From positions 1-64,000 of the forward strand of contig JAKPPV010000026.1 of the NCBI GenBank assembly GCA_029547145.1: 64,000 bases of DNA. Reading direction: 5' to 3'. Below are positions 17,856 to 26,234 of the stretch, one piece after another. The position numbers and the translations under genes were made by a program. The stretch's first letter is position 1; each line of letters starts with the position of its first letter. Under the pieces are notes generated by a model. It saw nothing but the letters and a program-made list of their open reading frames with translations, was not told where the DNA came from and did no database searches. The DNA is from Methanobacteriota archaeon (GTDB lineage: Archaea; Halobacteriota; Methanomicrobia; Methanomicrobiales; Methanospirillaceae).

Positions 17856-18740
17856 TCAGAACAGGTCCTTGAGGTGGATCGTCACCGGGCCGAGGGTGCC
17901 GCCAAAGTTGCCGGCGCTGAGGAAGACCACTCCCGGGATCATGGCGGCCGCCCTGATGCCGACCGCCATCGCCTTCCGGACGGCTGCCTCGTCCACCCCG
18001 TCGATCACGATCTCGTACAGCGCGCCGACATTCTCGGGGACCTTCGATTCCGGAACCTTTTCGCGGAGCGTCGGGCAGTATGCCTCGTTCGTCGAGGCGT
18101 TCATGAACTTGTACCGGGAGCCGACCTTCGAACCGGAGGCCACGATCCCGCCGGGGAACGGGGTGATCACGCCGGGAAGGTCACTGATCGCGTCGACCGC
18201 CGCCTTTGCCCCCATGAGCGCTGCCATCTGGTTCTCGCCCATCACGAAGAAGTTACCGCCGGCCACTCCCTTCACCGCACCGTATTCCTCCTCGACGACG
18301 AAGTCTCCCTCCATGATCGGGATCGCCCAGCATGCCCGGTCACCCACCCGGACCTCATGCTCGTACTTGTCGCCGAAGAAGTGCAGCTTGACCGGGATCT
18401 TCTCCTCTGCATCGGGCATGCCGTTGAAGGCCGCCGTCGTGGGTGCAGTGAGGATACACTCGCCGATCCGCTCGATCAGCTGCTCCTTCAGTCTCTTTTT
18501 GGACGGGTTGCAGATCAGGATCGCGTACCCTGGCCGGCCATCAGGCGTCCTCTCTCCAGGGAGGTATTCCTCAATGCCCGCCTCGCAGGGGCACCCGATC
18601 GTCGAGGTGGCGAATCCGGTTGCCTCCACGGCCGCCGCCCGGGCGAAGTCCTTCGTCGCTGCCGTGATGATCACCCGGGAGATCCATGCCGGGAAAGCCT
18701 CTGCGTAGGTGTCGTCGATCGGAACTCCGTTGTACTCCAT
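17856..18740 (-). CDS. ftr: Formylmethanofuran--tetrahydromethanopterin N-formyltransferase
   Basis: Cytoplasmic enzyme of CO2-reductive methanogenesis that moves the formyl group from formylmethanofuran to H4MPT, directly after the Fwd reaction. The 294-aa length matches the family (about 296). Family-typical segments include MEYNGVPIDDTYAEAFP at the start, EATGFATSTIGCPCEAGIE, and near the end PGVVFLSAGNFGGTLG. The start at 18740 is preceded by GAGGGATTTTGT; an upstream in-frame ATG gives non-family residues. It is transcribed away from the fwd-hdr operon, so one intergenic region serves two consecutive pathway steps. Confidence 0.97.
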   Translation of the reverse strand: MEYNGVPIDDTYAEAFPAWISRVIITAATKDFARAAAVEATGFATSTIGCPCEAGIEEYLPGERTPDGRPGYAILICNPSKKRLKEQLIERIGECILTAPTTAAFNGMPDAEEKIPVKLHFFGDKYEHEVRVGDRACWAIPIMEGDFVVEEEYGAVKGVAGGNFFVMGENQMAALMGAKAAVDAISDLPGVITPFPGGIVASGSKVGSRYKFMNASTNEAYCPTLREKVPESKVPENVGALYEIVIDGVDEAAVRKAMAVGIRAAAMIPGVVFLSAGNFGGTLGPVTIHLKDLF

Positions 18741-18792
18741 ACAAAATCCCTCGTTTCTCTCACGTTGCGAATGATGGCTCAATAACCTTTCG

Positions 18793-18802
18793 ACTTTTAA
18801 AC
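18793..18802 (-). promoter_or_regulatory. TATA box for ftr
   Basis: On the minus strand GTTTAAAAGT lies about 57 bases upstream of the ftr ATG. This predicts a leader of roughly 30 bases. Confidence 0.5.
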
Positions 18803-18927
18803 GGACAGGGAGCGCATACACCTGCATGAATCCCGATGTCGATTATCATTTACTGTTGCTTCGAGATAATGTGGAACAGTTTATTCCCAACAGAACGGAG
18901 GAAGAATCGGGCGCATTCAAACAGAGA

Positions 18928-18937
18928 AGTTTATTAG
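18928..18937 (+). promoter_or_regulatory. TATA box for the hdr-mvhD-fwd operon
   Basis: AGTTTATTAG lies about 67 bases upstream of the first ferredoxin ATG. The whole 259-base region between ftr and this gene is AT-rich compared with its surroundings. A second AGTTTATT occurs near 18878 and could be an alternative promoter element. Confidence 0.5.
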
Positions 18938-18999
18938 CATAATTTTACCAATCTTCAGTTAATCGAACGACCTTCGATGATAATTGCTGGTGTACGACC

Positions 19000-19263
19000 A
19001 TGGCATTTGCAGTGCATATAAACATGGAGCGCTGCACCGGGTGCAACAACTGTGTGGTTGCATGTCCGGTGGGAGCGCTCGAACTCTTTACGGAGGATCC
19101 GGTGACAAACGAGAAGATCTACCGGGTAAAAGACGGGAAGGCGCTCGTCCTGGACTTCCGTGCTGAGCTCTGTGCCGGATGCGGCGTCTGCGTCGAGGCC
19201 TGTCCCTACGATGTGATCAGGCTTGATGCGAACCCACAGCACGCCGAGGCCGGTGCGCAGTAA
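19000..19263 (+). CDS. 2[4Fe-4S] ferredoxin at the head of the fwd-hdr operon (FwdG-like)
   Basis: Small ferredoxin of 87 aa with two complete cluster motifs, CTGCNNCVVACP and CAGCGVCVEACP. It is the first gene of the operon and is followed 26 bases later by the polyferredoxin. By position and size it resembles FwdG-type ferredoxins that pass electrons to the molybdenum/tungsten formylmethanofuran dehydrogenase. The role is inferred from context, as ferredoxin sequences alone do not separate functions. Confidence 0.9.
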   Translation: MAFAVHINMERCTGCNNCVVACPVGALELFTEDPVTNEKIYRVKDGKALVLDFRAELCAGCGVCVEACPYDVIRLDANPQHAEAGAQ

Positions 19264-19289
19264 TCAATTCGATGCGAGAGGGTTCTTTT

Positions 19290-20468
19290 ATGGCAATGTC
19301 AACGATGTTTCCGAAGTTCTCGAAGAGGAGGGAAGGGGACAAGGTGGTCATGGAGCAGAAACTCCTCCAGACCACGAACAACCTGGTCCTCGATGTCAAG
19401 GAATGTGCAGGATGCGGCATCTGTGTTGAAGCATGCCCCGAGGAGGCGATCACCTTCGGCCTCGTCGGCGCCGCCAGGCGGGGTGCGATCGATGAACCTG
19501 CCGTGAACGTCGACCCGGAGAAGTGCTCCTACTGTGGAGTCTGCGTCTGCCTCTGTCCGTTCTCTGCCCTGAGTCTCAGGGTTGACGGGGAAGAACGTCT
19601 CCCGATCGTCGAGAAGGAGGGTTTCCCGCAGTATGACCGGAATATGAAGGTGGACGACGAAAAGTGCGTCCGGTGCACCATCTGTTCCGACGTCTGCCCG
19701 GAGGATGCGATCGATCGCGATGTGACCGAGTTCGAGGGCGTCTCGGAGGCCGGCGAGCCCCGCCAGGCGGCGCTGAAGTCCTCGACGACCTTCACCGTCG
19801 ACAAGGAGAAATGCAACCTCTGTGGCATCTGCGCCGTCGTCTGCAAGGACATCGAGATCAAGCGGGTTCCCACGTCCGGTGCCTCGACGAAGCTCGAGGG
19901 TGAGGTGAACCGGATCTCGGAGAAGGACTGCGACGCCTGCCAGGTCTGTGTACAGCTCTGCCCCGAGGAGGCGATCACCGTCGAGCGGACGGTCGAGAGC
20001 AACAAGCTCGAGGGCAAGGTCGAGATCCTTCCCGAGAACTGCATCACCTGTACCTGGTGCAAGGTGACCTGTCCGGAAGAAGCGATCACGATGGACAAGC
20101 TGATCGAGGGCGAGATCGAGGTCTACCCCTCCAAATGCCCCGGTGGCTGCTCCACCTGTATCGAGATCTGCCCGACCAAGGCACTCTACCTGCCGGCCGC
20201 GAAGCCCGCCTCTGAGCTGGCCGAAGGCCAGGAGGCGAACGTCGCGATCAACAAAGACCTCTGCATCAAGTGTGGCGCCTGCGTCGTCGCCTGTCCTGCC
20301 GAGGACGCGATCGTGCTGAAGCGGACCTCGTTCCGCATGAAGGGCAAGGAGACCGACCTCTACAAGAAGATCCTCGACAAGCTCTGCACGCGCCGCACGA
20401 GCAAGGTCAAGGAAAGCACCCCCGGTGATGTCGAGCTCAAGCAGGTCGGCGAAGCCGAGGCGGCATAA
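19290..20468 (+). CDS. fwdF: Polyferredoxin FwdF/FmdF
   Basis: Polyferredoxin of 392 aa that wires electrons between the Hdr flavin-bifurcating unit and the Fwd active site. At least seven CxxCxxCxxxC-type segments can be read (for example CAGCGICVEACP, CSYCGVCVCLCP, CVRCTICSDVCP, CNLCGICAVVC, CDACQVCVQLCP, CITCTWCKVTCP, CIKCGACVVACP), plus one variant CPGGCSTCIEICP. The start ATG 19290 has GAGAGG upstream; an earlier in-frame ATG at 19272 has none. The paired-cluster layout fits FwdF. In the Methanospirillum Hdr-Fmd complex, polyferredoxin FmdF bridges the two enzymes; the same is inferred here. Confidence 0.93.
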   Translation: MAMSTMFPKFSKRREGDKVVMEQKLLQTTNNLVLDVKECAGCGICVEACPEEAITFGLVGAARRGAIDEPAVNVDPEKCSYCGVCVCLCPFSALSLRVDGEERLPIVEKEGFPQYDRNMKVDDEKCVRCTICSDVCPEDAIDRDVTEFEGVSEAGEPRQAALKSSTTFTVDKEKCNLCGICAVVCKDIEIKRVPTSGASTKLEGEVNRISEKDCDACQVCVQLCPEEAITVERTVESNKLEGKVEILPENCITCTWCKVTCPEEAITMDKLIEGEIEVYPSKCPGGCSTCIEICPTKALYLPAAKPASELAEGQEANVAINKDLCIKCGACVVACPAEDAIVLKRTSFRMKGKETDLYKKILDKLCTRRTSKVKESTPGDVELKQVGEAEAA

Positions 20469-20480
20469 GGTGGGTTCATC

Positions 20481-21062
20481 ATGGTGACCAAGAACTATCC
20501 CGACCCGAAACTGAACGAGAAGCTTCGCGACCGGTACTATCGGCGCGACCAGTCCAAACCTGAATTTACGAAGGCCGTGCGGGAGATCTCGGGCACGATG
20601 GCACACATGTGCTATCAGTGCGGGACCTGCACGGGTGGCTGCCCATCGGCTCCGCGGTCGACCTATCGCATCCGCGAGTTCATGCGCCGGGGCGTCCTCG
20701 GTCTGGACCAGGAGGCGTTGACGGACCCCGACCTCTGGCTCTGTACCACGTGCTATTCCTGCACGGACCGGTGCCCCCGTGACCTCGCGCCGACGGACGT
20801 GATCATGGCGATGAGAAACCTTGCATTCCGTCAGGACATCATCCCGGTCAACTTCCTCAAGACCGTCCAGGCGATCTACTCCTCGGGCCACGGCGTCCCG
20901 AACAACGATGTGAACCGAGCGGCACGCGAGAAACTCGGTCTTACCCGCGACCCGCCGACCACGCACATGTATCCCGAGTACATCAAGGGGATCCAGAAGA
21001 TCCTGGACCACTATAACCTCAAAGCGAACGCGGACCGAATTGTCAAGGAGAGAGAAGGATGA
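20481..21062 (+). CDS. hdrC: CoB--CoM heterodisulfide reductase subunit C
   Basis: Iron-sulfur subunit (193 aa) that carries electrons from HdrA to the HdrB active site. Two [4Fe-4S] motifs are present, CYQCGTCTGGCPSAP and CTTCYSCTDRCPRDL. The C-terminal segment SSGHGVPNNDVNRAAREKLGL is typical of HdrC. Its stop overlaps the hdrB start by ATGA, showing coupling. Confidence 0.95.
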   Translation: MVTKNYPDPKLNEKLRDRYYRRDQSKPEFTKAVREISGTMAHMCYQCGTCTGGCPSAPRSTYRIREFMRRGVLGLDQEALTDPDLWLCTTCYSCTDRCPRDLAPTDVIMAMRNLAFRQDIIPVNFLKTVQAIYSSGHGVPNNDVNRAAREKLGLTRDPPTTHMYPEYIKGIQKILDHYNLKANADRIVKEREG

Positions 21063-21958
21063 CGACAGAGCGCAAGTACGCCTTTTTCCTCGGGTGTATC
21101 GCACCGAACCGCTACCCCGGCAGTGAATCGGCCTCCATCCGCACGAGCAAGAAACTTGGCATCGACCTTGTCCCGCTCGAGGGTGCGAGCTGCTGCCCTG
21201 CTCCCGGTGCGTTCGGCTCGATCGACCTGAACGTCTGGTACGCAATGGCCGCACGGAACATCGTGCTCGCCGAACAAATGGGGCTGGACATCGCTCTGAT
21301 CTGCAACGGGTGCTACAAGTCGATCTACGAGGTCAACCACAAGCTGAAGCACAACAAGGAGCTCCGCGACGCCGTGAACGAGGTGCTCAAGGAGATCGAC
21401 ATGGAGTTCAAGGGGACGATCGACGTCTGGCACCTGGCGGAACTCCTCTATGATCCCGAGATCGTCGGCGTGGAAAAGATCCGTGCCTCGGTCAAGGTCC
21501 CCCTGAAGGGAACCAAGATCGCGGTCCACTATGGCTGCCACCTGATGAAGCCGAAGAAGGAACGCCACATGGGATCCACCGAGGCGCCCCACTGGATCGA
21601 GGAACTCGTTGAGGCGCTCGGCGCGGAGGCGGTCGAGTACCGCAACAAGATGCAGTGCTGCGGTGCGGGCGGCGGCGTCCGTGGATATGATCTGGCGCAC
21701 TCGCTCGACATCACGAACGAGAAGCTCCAGAACATCGTCGAGGCTGGTGCGGATGCGGTCACCGAGGTCTGTCCGTTCTGCCAGCTCCAGTTCGACCGTG
21801 GTCAGATCGAGATCGAGGAGAAGTTCGGCATCAGGTACAACATGCCGGTCTTCCACTACAATGAACTGCTCGGGCTCGCCCAGGGCATGAGCCCCGAGGA
21901 GCTGGGCCTGGATCTCCACGCGATCAACACCGAGCCGTTCCTGAAGAAGGTGCTGTGA
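21059..21958 (+). CDS. hdrB: CoB--CoM heterodisulfide reductase subunit B
   Basis: Catalytic subunit (299 aa) that reduces CoM-S-S-CoB at two non-cubane [4Fe-4S] clusters. Both CCG domains are complete: ASCCPAPGAFG with ICNGCYKS about 40 residues later, and QCCGAGGGVRG with EVCPFCQLQFD. The early Cys in FFLGCIAPNRYPG is also conserved. It lies between hdrC and hdrA in the order C-B-A. Confidence 0.96.
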   Translation: MTTERKYAFFLGCIAPNRYPGSESASIRTSKKLGIDLVPLEGASCCPAPGAFGSIDLNVWYAMAARNIVLAEQMGLDIALICNGCYKSIYEVNHKLKHNKELRDAVNEVLKEIDMEFKGTIDVWHLAELLYDPEIVGVEKIRASVKVPLKGTKIAVHYGCHLMKPKKERHMGSTEAPHWIEELVEALGAEAVEYRNKMQCCGAGGGVRGYDLAHSLDITNEKLQNIVEAGADAVTEVCPFCQLQFDRGQIEIEEKFGIRYNMPVFHYNELLGLAQGMSPEELGLDLHAINTEPFLKKVL

Positions 21959-21969
21959 GGAGAATAAAC

Positions 21970-24009
21970 ATGGCAGAAGCTGTTTCACCGACAACGTCTG
22001 AGAAGTCCAAGGCACCGCGAATCGGAGTCTATATCTGTCACTGCGGGACCAACATCGCCGGTTCGGTCGATATCTCCGCGGTGGAGGAATACGCAAGGAC
22101 GCTTCCGAACGTGGCACATGTCGATAATTACCAGTACATGTGTTCGACGCCCGGTCAGGGCAAGATCGAAGAGAGCATCAAGGAGAAGGGCCTCACGGGA
22201 GTCGTCGTTGCGGCCTGTTCCCCCCGTCTGCATGAACCCACCTTCCGGACGGCGACGAAGGAGGGTGGCCTGAACCCGTTCCGGTTCGAGATGGCCAACA
22301 TCCGCGAGCAGAACTCGTGGGTGCACATGCACGACCGCGAGGGGGCGACCGAGAAGGCCAAGGACGCGATCCGGATCGCGGTGGCAAAGGCCTCCCTCCT
22401 CGAGGACCTCTACCCGAAGTCCGTCCCCGTCGAGCACGCGGCGATGGTCGTCGGTGCAGGTGTCGCGGGCATGCAGGCGGCGCTCGACCTCGCGAACGCG
22501 GGGATCAAGACCTACCTGATCGAGAAGGCCCCGACGATCGGCGGCCGCATGTCGCAGCTCGACAAGACCTTCCCGACACTCGACTGCTCGCAGTGCATCC
22601 TGACTCCGAAGATGGTTGACGTGGGCCGGAACGAGAATATCGAGCTGATGGTCAACTCCGAGGTCGAGGAGGTCGAGGGATACATCGGCAACTTCGACGT
22701 CACGATCCGGCGCAAGGCGAGCGGTGTGCTCTCTCCCAAGGAGGCCGAAGCCCGAGGTATCGTCGGCGGCGGCTGTACGGGTTGTGGGGACTGTGTCCCG
22801 GTCTGCCCGGTGACAAAGCCGAACCCCTTCGAGATGGGGATGGCGCCGCGCAAGGCGATCTACATCTACCACCCGCAGGTCGTGCCGCTGCTCTACACCA
22901 TCGACTGGGATTCCTGCGTGAAGTGCGGCCTCTGTGTCGAGGCATGCGGGGAGAAGAAGGCGATCGACCTGGAGATGCAGGACGAGCTCGTCAAGGTCAA
23001 GGTCGGCACGGTCATCCTCGCAACCGGTTACGAGCTCTTCCCGATCGAGAACAAGGAGGAGTGGGGATACAAGCGGTACGAGAACGTGATCACGTCCCTC
23101 GAGTTCGAGCGGCTGATCTGTGCGTCCGGTCCAACCGGCGGGCACCTGGTCCGGCCTTCGGACGGGACCACCCCGATGCGGATTGCGTTCGTGCTCTGTG
23201 CCGGTTCCCGTGACAACACCGGCATCGGAAAGCCATACTGCAGCCGGTTCTGCTGCATGTACTCGCTCAAGCACGCCCACCAGATCATCGAAAAGATCCC
23301 CGGTGCGGTGCCGTATCTCTTCTACATGGATATCCGGTCTTTCGGGAAGGCCTACGAGGAGTTCTACTACCGGATCCAGGACGAAGGCGCAAAGTTCATT
23401 CGCGGACGTGTCTCGAACATCCAGGAGGACCCAAAGACCAAGAACCTCTATGTCTACGCGGAGGACACGCTCCTCGGTCGCCCCATGGAGCTCGAGGTCG
23501 ACATGGTCGTGCTCGCGGCAGCGGTTCAGCCGACCGACCTCACGAACAAGACCCGGAAGCTCTTCGGCGTCTCCTGCTCGCAGGACGGCTGGCTCCTCGA
23601 AGCCCACCCGAAGCTGAACCCGTGCGGGACGACGACGGCCGGTGTCTACCTCGCGGGCGCCTGCCAGGGCCCGAAAGACATCCCCGACGCGGTCGCCCAG
23701 GCGGAGGGCGCAGCATCTGCGGCCTCGATCCCGATCCACAAGGGGGAGGTCGAGCTGGAGCCGTACTACGCGATGTGTATCGAGGAGAAGTGTGCGGGTT
23801 GTGGGATGTGCGTGAACCTCTGTCCCTACTCGGCGCTCTCGCTGGTCGAGAAGGACGGGCGCACGGTCATGCAGGTGACGGAGGCGAAGTGCAAGGGCTG
23901 CGGCACCTGCGGCGGGTTCTGCCCCGGCGGTGCGATCTGGATGAACCACTTCGCGACCCCGCAGATCCTGGCTCAGATCGATGCCTTCCTCATCGGAGGT
24001 GAGCAGTGA
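21970..24009 (+). CDS. hdrA: CoB--CoM heterodisulfide reductase subunit A (flavin bifurcating)
   Basis: FAD-containing electron-bifurcating subunit, 679 aa. Visible parts: an N-terminal domain beginning IGVYICHCGTNIAGSVD, the FAD-binding GAGVAGMQAALDLANAG, the conserved Cys region TLDCSQCILTPKM, two ferredoxin motifs CTGCGDCVPVCP and CVKCGLCVEACG, a second flavin domain segment GVYLAGACQGPKDIPD, and C-terminal clusters CAGCGMCVNLCP and CKGCGTCGGFCP. The start at 21970 has GGAG upstream. The stop overlaps mvhD (TGATG). It splits electron pairs so that ferredoxin for Fwd and CoM-S-S-CoB are reduced together. Confidence 0.96.
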   Translation: MAEAVSPTTSEKSKAPRIGVYICHCGTNIAGSVDISAVEEYARTLPNVAHVDNYQYMCSTPGQGKIEESIKEKGLTGVVVAACSPRLHEPTFRTATKEGGLNPFRFEMANIREQNSWVHMHDREGATEKAKDAIRIAVAKASLLEDLYPKSVPVEHAAMVVGAGVAGMQAALDLANAGIKTYLIEKAPTIGGRMSQLDKTFPTLDCSQCILTPKMVDVGRNENIELMVNSEVEEVEGYIGNFDVTIRRKASGVLSPKEAEARGIVGGGCTGCGDCVPVCPVTKPNPFEMGMAPRKAIYIYHPQVVPLLYTIDWDSCVKCGLCVEACGEKKAIDLEMQDELVKVKVGTVILATGYELFPIENKEEWGYKRYENVITSLEFERLICASGPTGGHLVRPSDGTTPMRIAFVLCAGSRDNTGIGKPYCSRFCCMYSLKHAHQIIEKIPGAVPYLFYMDIRSFGKAYEEFYYRIQDEGAKFIRGRVSNIQEDPKTKNLYVYAEDTLLGRPMELEVDMVVLAAAVQPTDLTNKTRKLFGVSCSQDGWLLEAHPKLNPCGTTTAGVYLAGACQGPKDIPDAVAQAEGAASAASIPIHKGEVELEPYYAMCIEEKCAGCGMCVNLCPYSALSLVEKDGRTVMQVTEAKCKGCGTCGGFCPGGAIWMNHFATPQILAQIDAFLIGGEQ

Positions 24010-24458
24010 TGGCAGAGAACCCCGAGGGCTGGCAGCCCCGCATCCTCGCCATCATCTGCAACTGGTGCTCCTACGCCGGTGCCGACCTGGCCGGTGGAGC
24101 CCGCATCCAGTACCCGCCGGATGTCCGTGCAATCCGCGTGATGTGCACGGGCCGGGTGGATCCGCTCTTCATCATGAAGGCGTTCACCGACGGGGCGGAC
24201 TCGGTCCTCGTCTCGGGCTGTCACTTCGGTGACTGCCACTATCTCGAGGGCAACTACAAGGCAGCGAAACGGATGTTCCTGGTCAAGAGCCTCCTGAAGA
24301 ACATCGGTCTCGATGACCGGCGCCTGCGCATGACCTTCGTCTCCGCATCGGAGGGTGCGAAGTGGGCGAAGGTGATCGAGGACGTCGTCAACGTGACCAG
24401 GGAGCTCGGCCCGTCGCCCTTCAACCGGGAGTTCGGCGAGTTAAAGGAGCTCGTTTAG
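24009..24458 (+). CDS. mvhD: MvhD, [2Fe-2S] linker subunit of the Hdr complex
   Basis: Iron-sulfur protein of 149 aa that feeds electrons into HdrA. Cys positions are ICNWCSYAGADLAG, RVMCTGRVD and SGCHFGDCHYLEGN, as in MvhD/HdrD-linker proteins. No mvhA or mvhG hydrogenase genes are in this operon, so electrons may come from a formate dehydrogenase or F420-reducing hydrogenase encoded elsewhere. That inference follows what is known for other Methanomicrobiales. Confidence 0.94.
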   Translation: MAENPEGWQPRILAIICNWCSYAGADLAGGARIQYPPDVRAIRVMCTGRVDPLFIMKAFTDGADSVLVSGCHFGDCHYLEGNYKAAKRMFLVKSLLKNIGLDDRRLRMTFVSASEGAKWAKVIEDVVNVTRELGPSPFNREFGELKELV

Positions 24459-24471
24459 GCGGTGTTGAGCG

Positions 24472-24870
24472 GTGGCAGATGCAATTCGTCTCAACCTGAT
24501 CACCGGCAGGACCATCCAGCAGGGCGTCGCGATGGAGGGCGGCAAGGAGAAGCCCGCCTACACCGAGGCCTGCGGCATCATCGAGATGGACCCCGTTGAC
24601 CTCAAACGGCTCGGGGCCTACCGGAACACCAACGTCCGGGTCACCTCCGAGTTCGGATCGGTCGTGGTCAAGGCGGTGGAGGCGACGCAGGGGCCTCACC
24701 CCGGCCTCGCCTACATCCCCATGGGCCCCTGGGCCAACGCGGTGGTCAACCCGAACACCTATGGGATGGGTATGCCAACCTTTAAGGGCACGCCGATACA
24801 AGTTAGTCTCGCTACGAACGAACATGTGCTGAGCTCGGTCCAGCTCGTGCAGAAGCTCGTCAAGGAGTAG
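24472..24870 (+). CDS. fwdD: Formylmethanofuran dehydrogenase subunit D
   Basis: Molybdopterin-dinucleotide binding subunit (132 aa) that completes the cofactor site of FwdB; together they match the two halves of formate dehydrogenase-like proteins. It has the beta-barrel pattern LNLITGRTIQQGVAMEGG, RNTNVRVTSEFGSVVVKA and IPMGPWANAVV. It starts with GTG at 24472, 14 bases after mvhD and 4 bases before fwdB. Confidence 0.93.
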   Translation: MADAIRLNLITGRTIQQGVAMEGGKEKPAYTEACGIIEMDPVDLKRLGAYRNTNVRVTSEFGSVVVKAVEATQGPHPGLAYIPMGPWANAVVNPNTYGMGMPTFKGTPIQVSLATNEHVLSSVQLVQKLVKE

Positions 24871-24873
24871 GCA

Positions 24874-26229
24874 ATGGCAAAAACAGTTACCGATGTAATC
24901 TGCCCGTTCTGCGGGACACTCTGCGACGACCTCGAAATCCAGGTCTCGGACGACGGAACCAGGATCCTCGAGGTCTACAACGCCTGTGCCATCGGCGCCG
25001 AGAAGTTCCTCCACTCCCAGTCAAAGGACCGGGTGACCCGTCCGCGCATGCAGCAGGAGGACGGCTCGTACAAGGAGGTCTCATATGACGAGGCGATCGA
25101 GTACACGGCCCGGATGCTCGTGAACGCGAAGAAGCCCTTAATGTACGGCTGGTCCTCCACCTCCTGCGAGGCGCAGTCGATCGGCCACGAGATCGCAGAG
25201 GCGGTCGGCGGCATCGTCGACAACACGGCGACGGTCTGCCATGGCTCGTCCCTGATCGCGATCCAGGATGTGGGGATTCCCAGCTGCACGCTCGGAGAGA
25301 TCAAGAACCGGGCCGACGTGGTGGTCTTCTGGGGTTGCAACCCCTCCCATGCGCACCCCCGCCACCTCTCGCGGTACTCGATCTTCCCGCGTGGTTTCTT
25401 CACCGGGAAGGGCCACAAGGGGCGCAAGATGATCGTCGTCGATCCCCGCAACACGGACACCATGAAGATGGCAGATGTGGGCCTGCAGCTCGAACAGGGG
25501 CGGGATTACGAGCTCCTCTCTGCACTCCGCGTTGCGTTCCGCGATGAGGAGCTGCCCGACGTGGTCGCCGGAATCCGGAAGGAGAAGATCTACGAGGCGG
25601 CCGAGATCATGAAGAACGCCCGCTTCGGGGTCATCTTCTTCGGTATGGGAGTCACCCAGTCGCTCGGCAAGAACCACAACATCGACATCGCAATCATGGT
25701 GACCAAGGACTTAAACGAGTTCACCAAGTTCTCCATCATTGCGATGCGCGGTCACTACAACGTCACCGGTTCCGGAGCGGTGCTCGGATGGCAGTTCGGC
25801 TACCCCTTCGCGACCGATCTCTCGCGCGGGTTTGCGCGGTACAACCCCGGAGAGACGACCGCGAACGACCTGCTCCGGCGTGACGAGTGTGACGCCGTCT
25901 TCGTGCTCGGTTCGGACCCGGGTGCGCACTTCCCGATCTCGTCGGTGAAGAAGATCGCCAGACTCCCGTCCGTCGCCGTCGACCCGCACATCACGCCGAC
26001 CACAGAGATCTCAAAACTCCACGTCCCGGTCGCCTTCGTCGGCGTTGAGGTCGGAGGATGCTGCTATCGGATGGACAACGTTCCGATCGAGTCGCGCAAG
26101 GTCGTCGATCCACCGGAGGGGATGATGACCGACACGGAGTTCCTCACGCGTGTGCGTGACAGGGTGGCCGAGCTGAAGGCACAGGCGCCCGTCGGTGCCC
26201 CGTCGGCGGCAGAGCCCCAGGAGGCATAA
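24874..26229 (+). CDS. fwdB: Formylmethanofuran dehydrogenase subunit B (Mo/W catalytic)
   Basis: Catalytic subunit of 451 aa that reduces CO2 to formate at a Mo or W bis-pterin centre. The N-terminal [4Fe-4S] motif is CPFCGTLCDDL with a further Cys in NACAIG. The metal ligand Cys lies in NTATVCHGSS (encoded TGC, so not the selenocysteine form). Pterin-contact segments FWGCNPSHAHPRH and VLGSDPGAHFP are readable. Whether the enzyme is the tungsten (Fwd) or molybdenum (Fmd) type cannot be decided from sequence here. Confidence 0.95.
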   Translation: MAKTVTDVICPFCGTLCDDLEIQVSDDGTRILEVYNACAIGAEKFLHSQSKDRVTRPRMQQEDGSYKEVSYDEAIEYTARMLVNAKKPLMYGWSSTSCEAQSIGHEIAEAVGGIVDNTATVCHGSSLIAIQDVGIPSCTLGEIKNRADVVVFWGCNPSHAHPRHLSRYSIFPRGFFTGKGHKGRKMIVVDPRNTDTMKMADVGLQLEQGRDYELLSALRVAFRDEELPDVVAGIRKEKIYEAAEIMKNARFGVIFFGMGVTQSLGKNHNIDIAIMVTKDLNEFTKFSIIAMRGHYNVTGSGAVLGWQFGYPFATDLSRGFARYNPGETTANDLLRRDECDAVFVLGSDPGAHFPISSVKKIARLPSVAVDPHITPTTEISKLHVPVAFVGVEVGGCCYRMDNVPIESRKVVDPPEGMMTDTEFLTRVRDRVAELKAQAPVGAPSAAEPQEA

Positions 26230-26234
26230 CACCA

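Noticed and set aside
19299-21254. 651-residue open frame on the minus strand opposite fwdF-hdrB
   Set aside because: It is the antisense shadow of three certain genes in a GC-rich genome. The residues are dominated by Arg, Asp, Val and Leu and match no family.
21985-23949. 654-residue open frame opposite hdrA
   Set aside because: Same reason: antisense to a certain gene, no recognisable motif, and no promoter or Shine-Dalgarno-like sequence.
24007-24009. Possible selenocysteine readthrough at the hdrA-mvhD TGA
   Set aside because: The TGA is the normal hdrA stop overlapping the mvhD ATG, and mvhD has its own complete domain.
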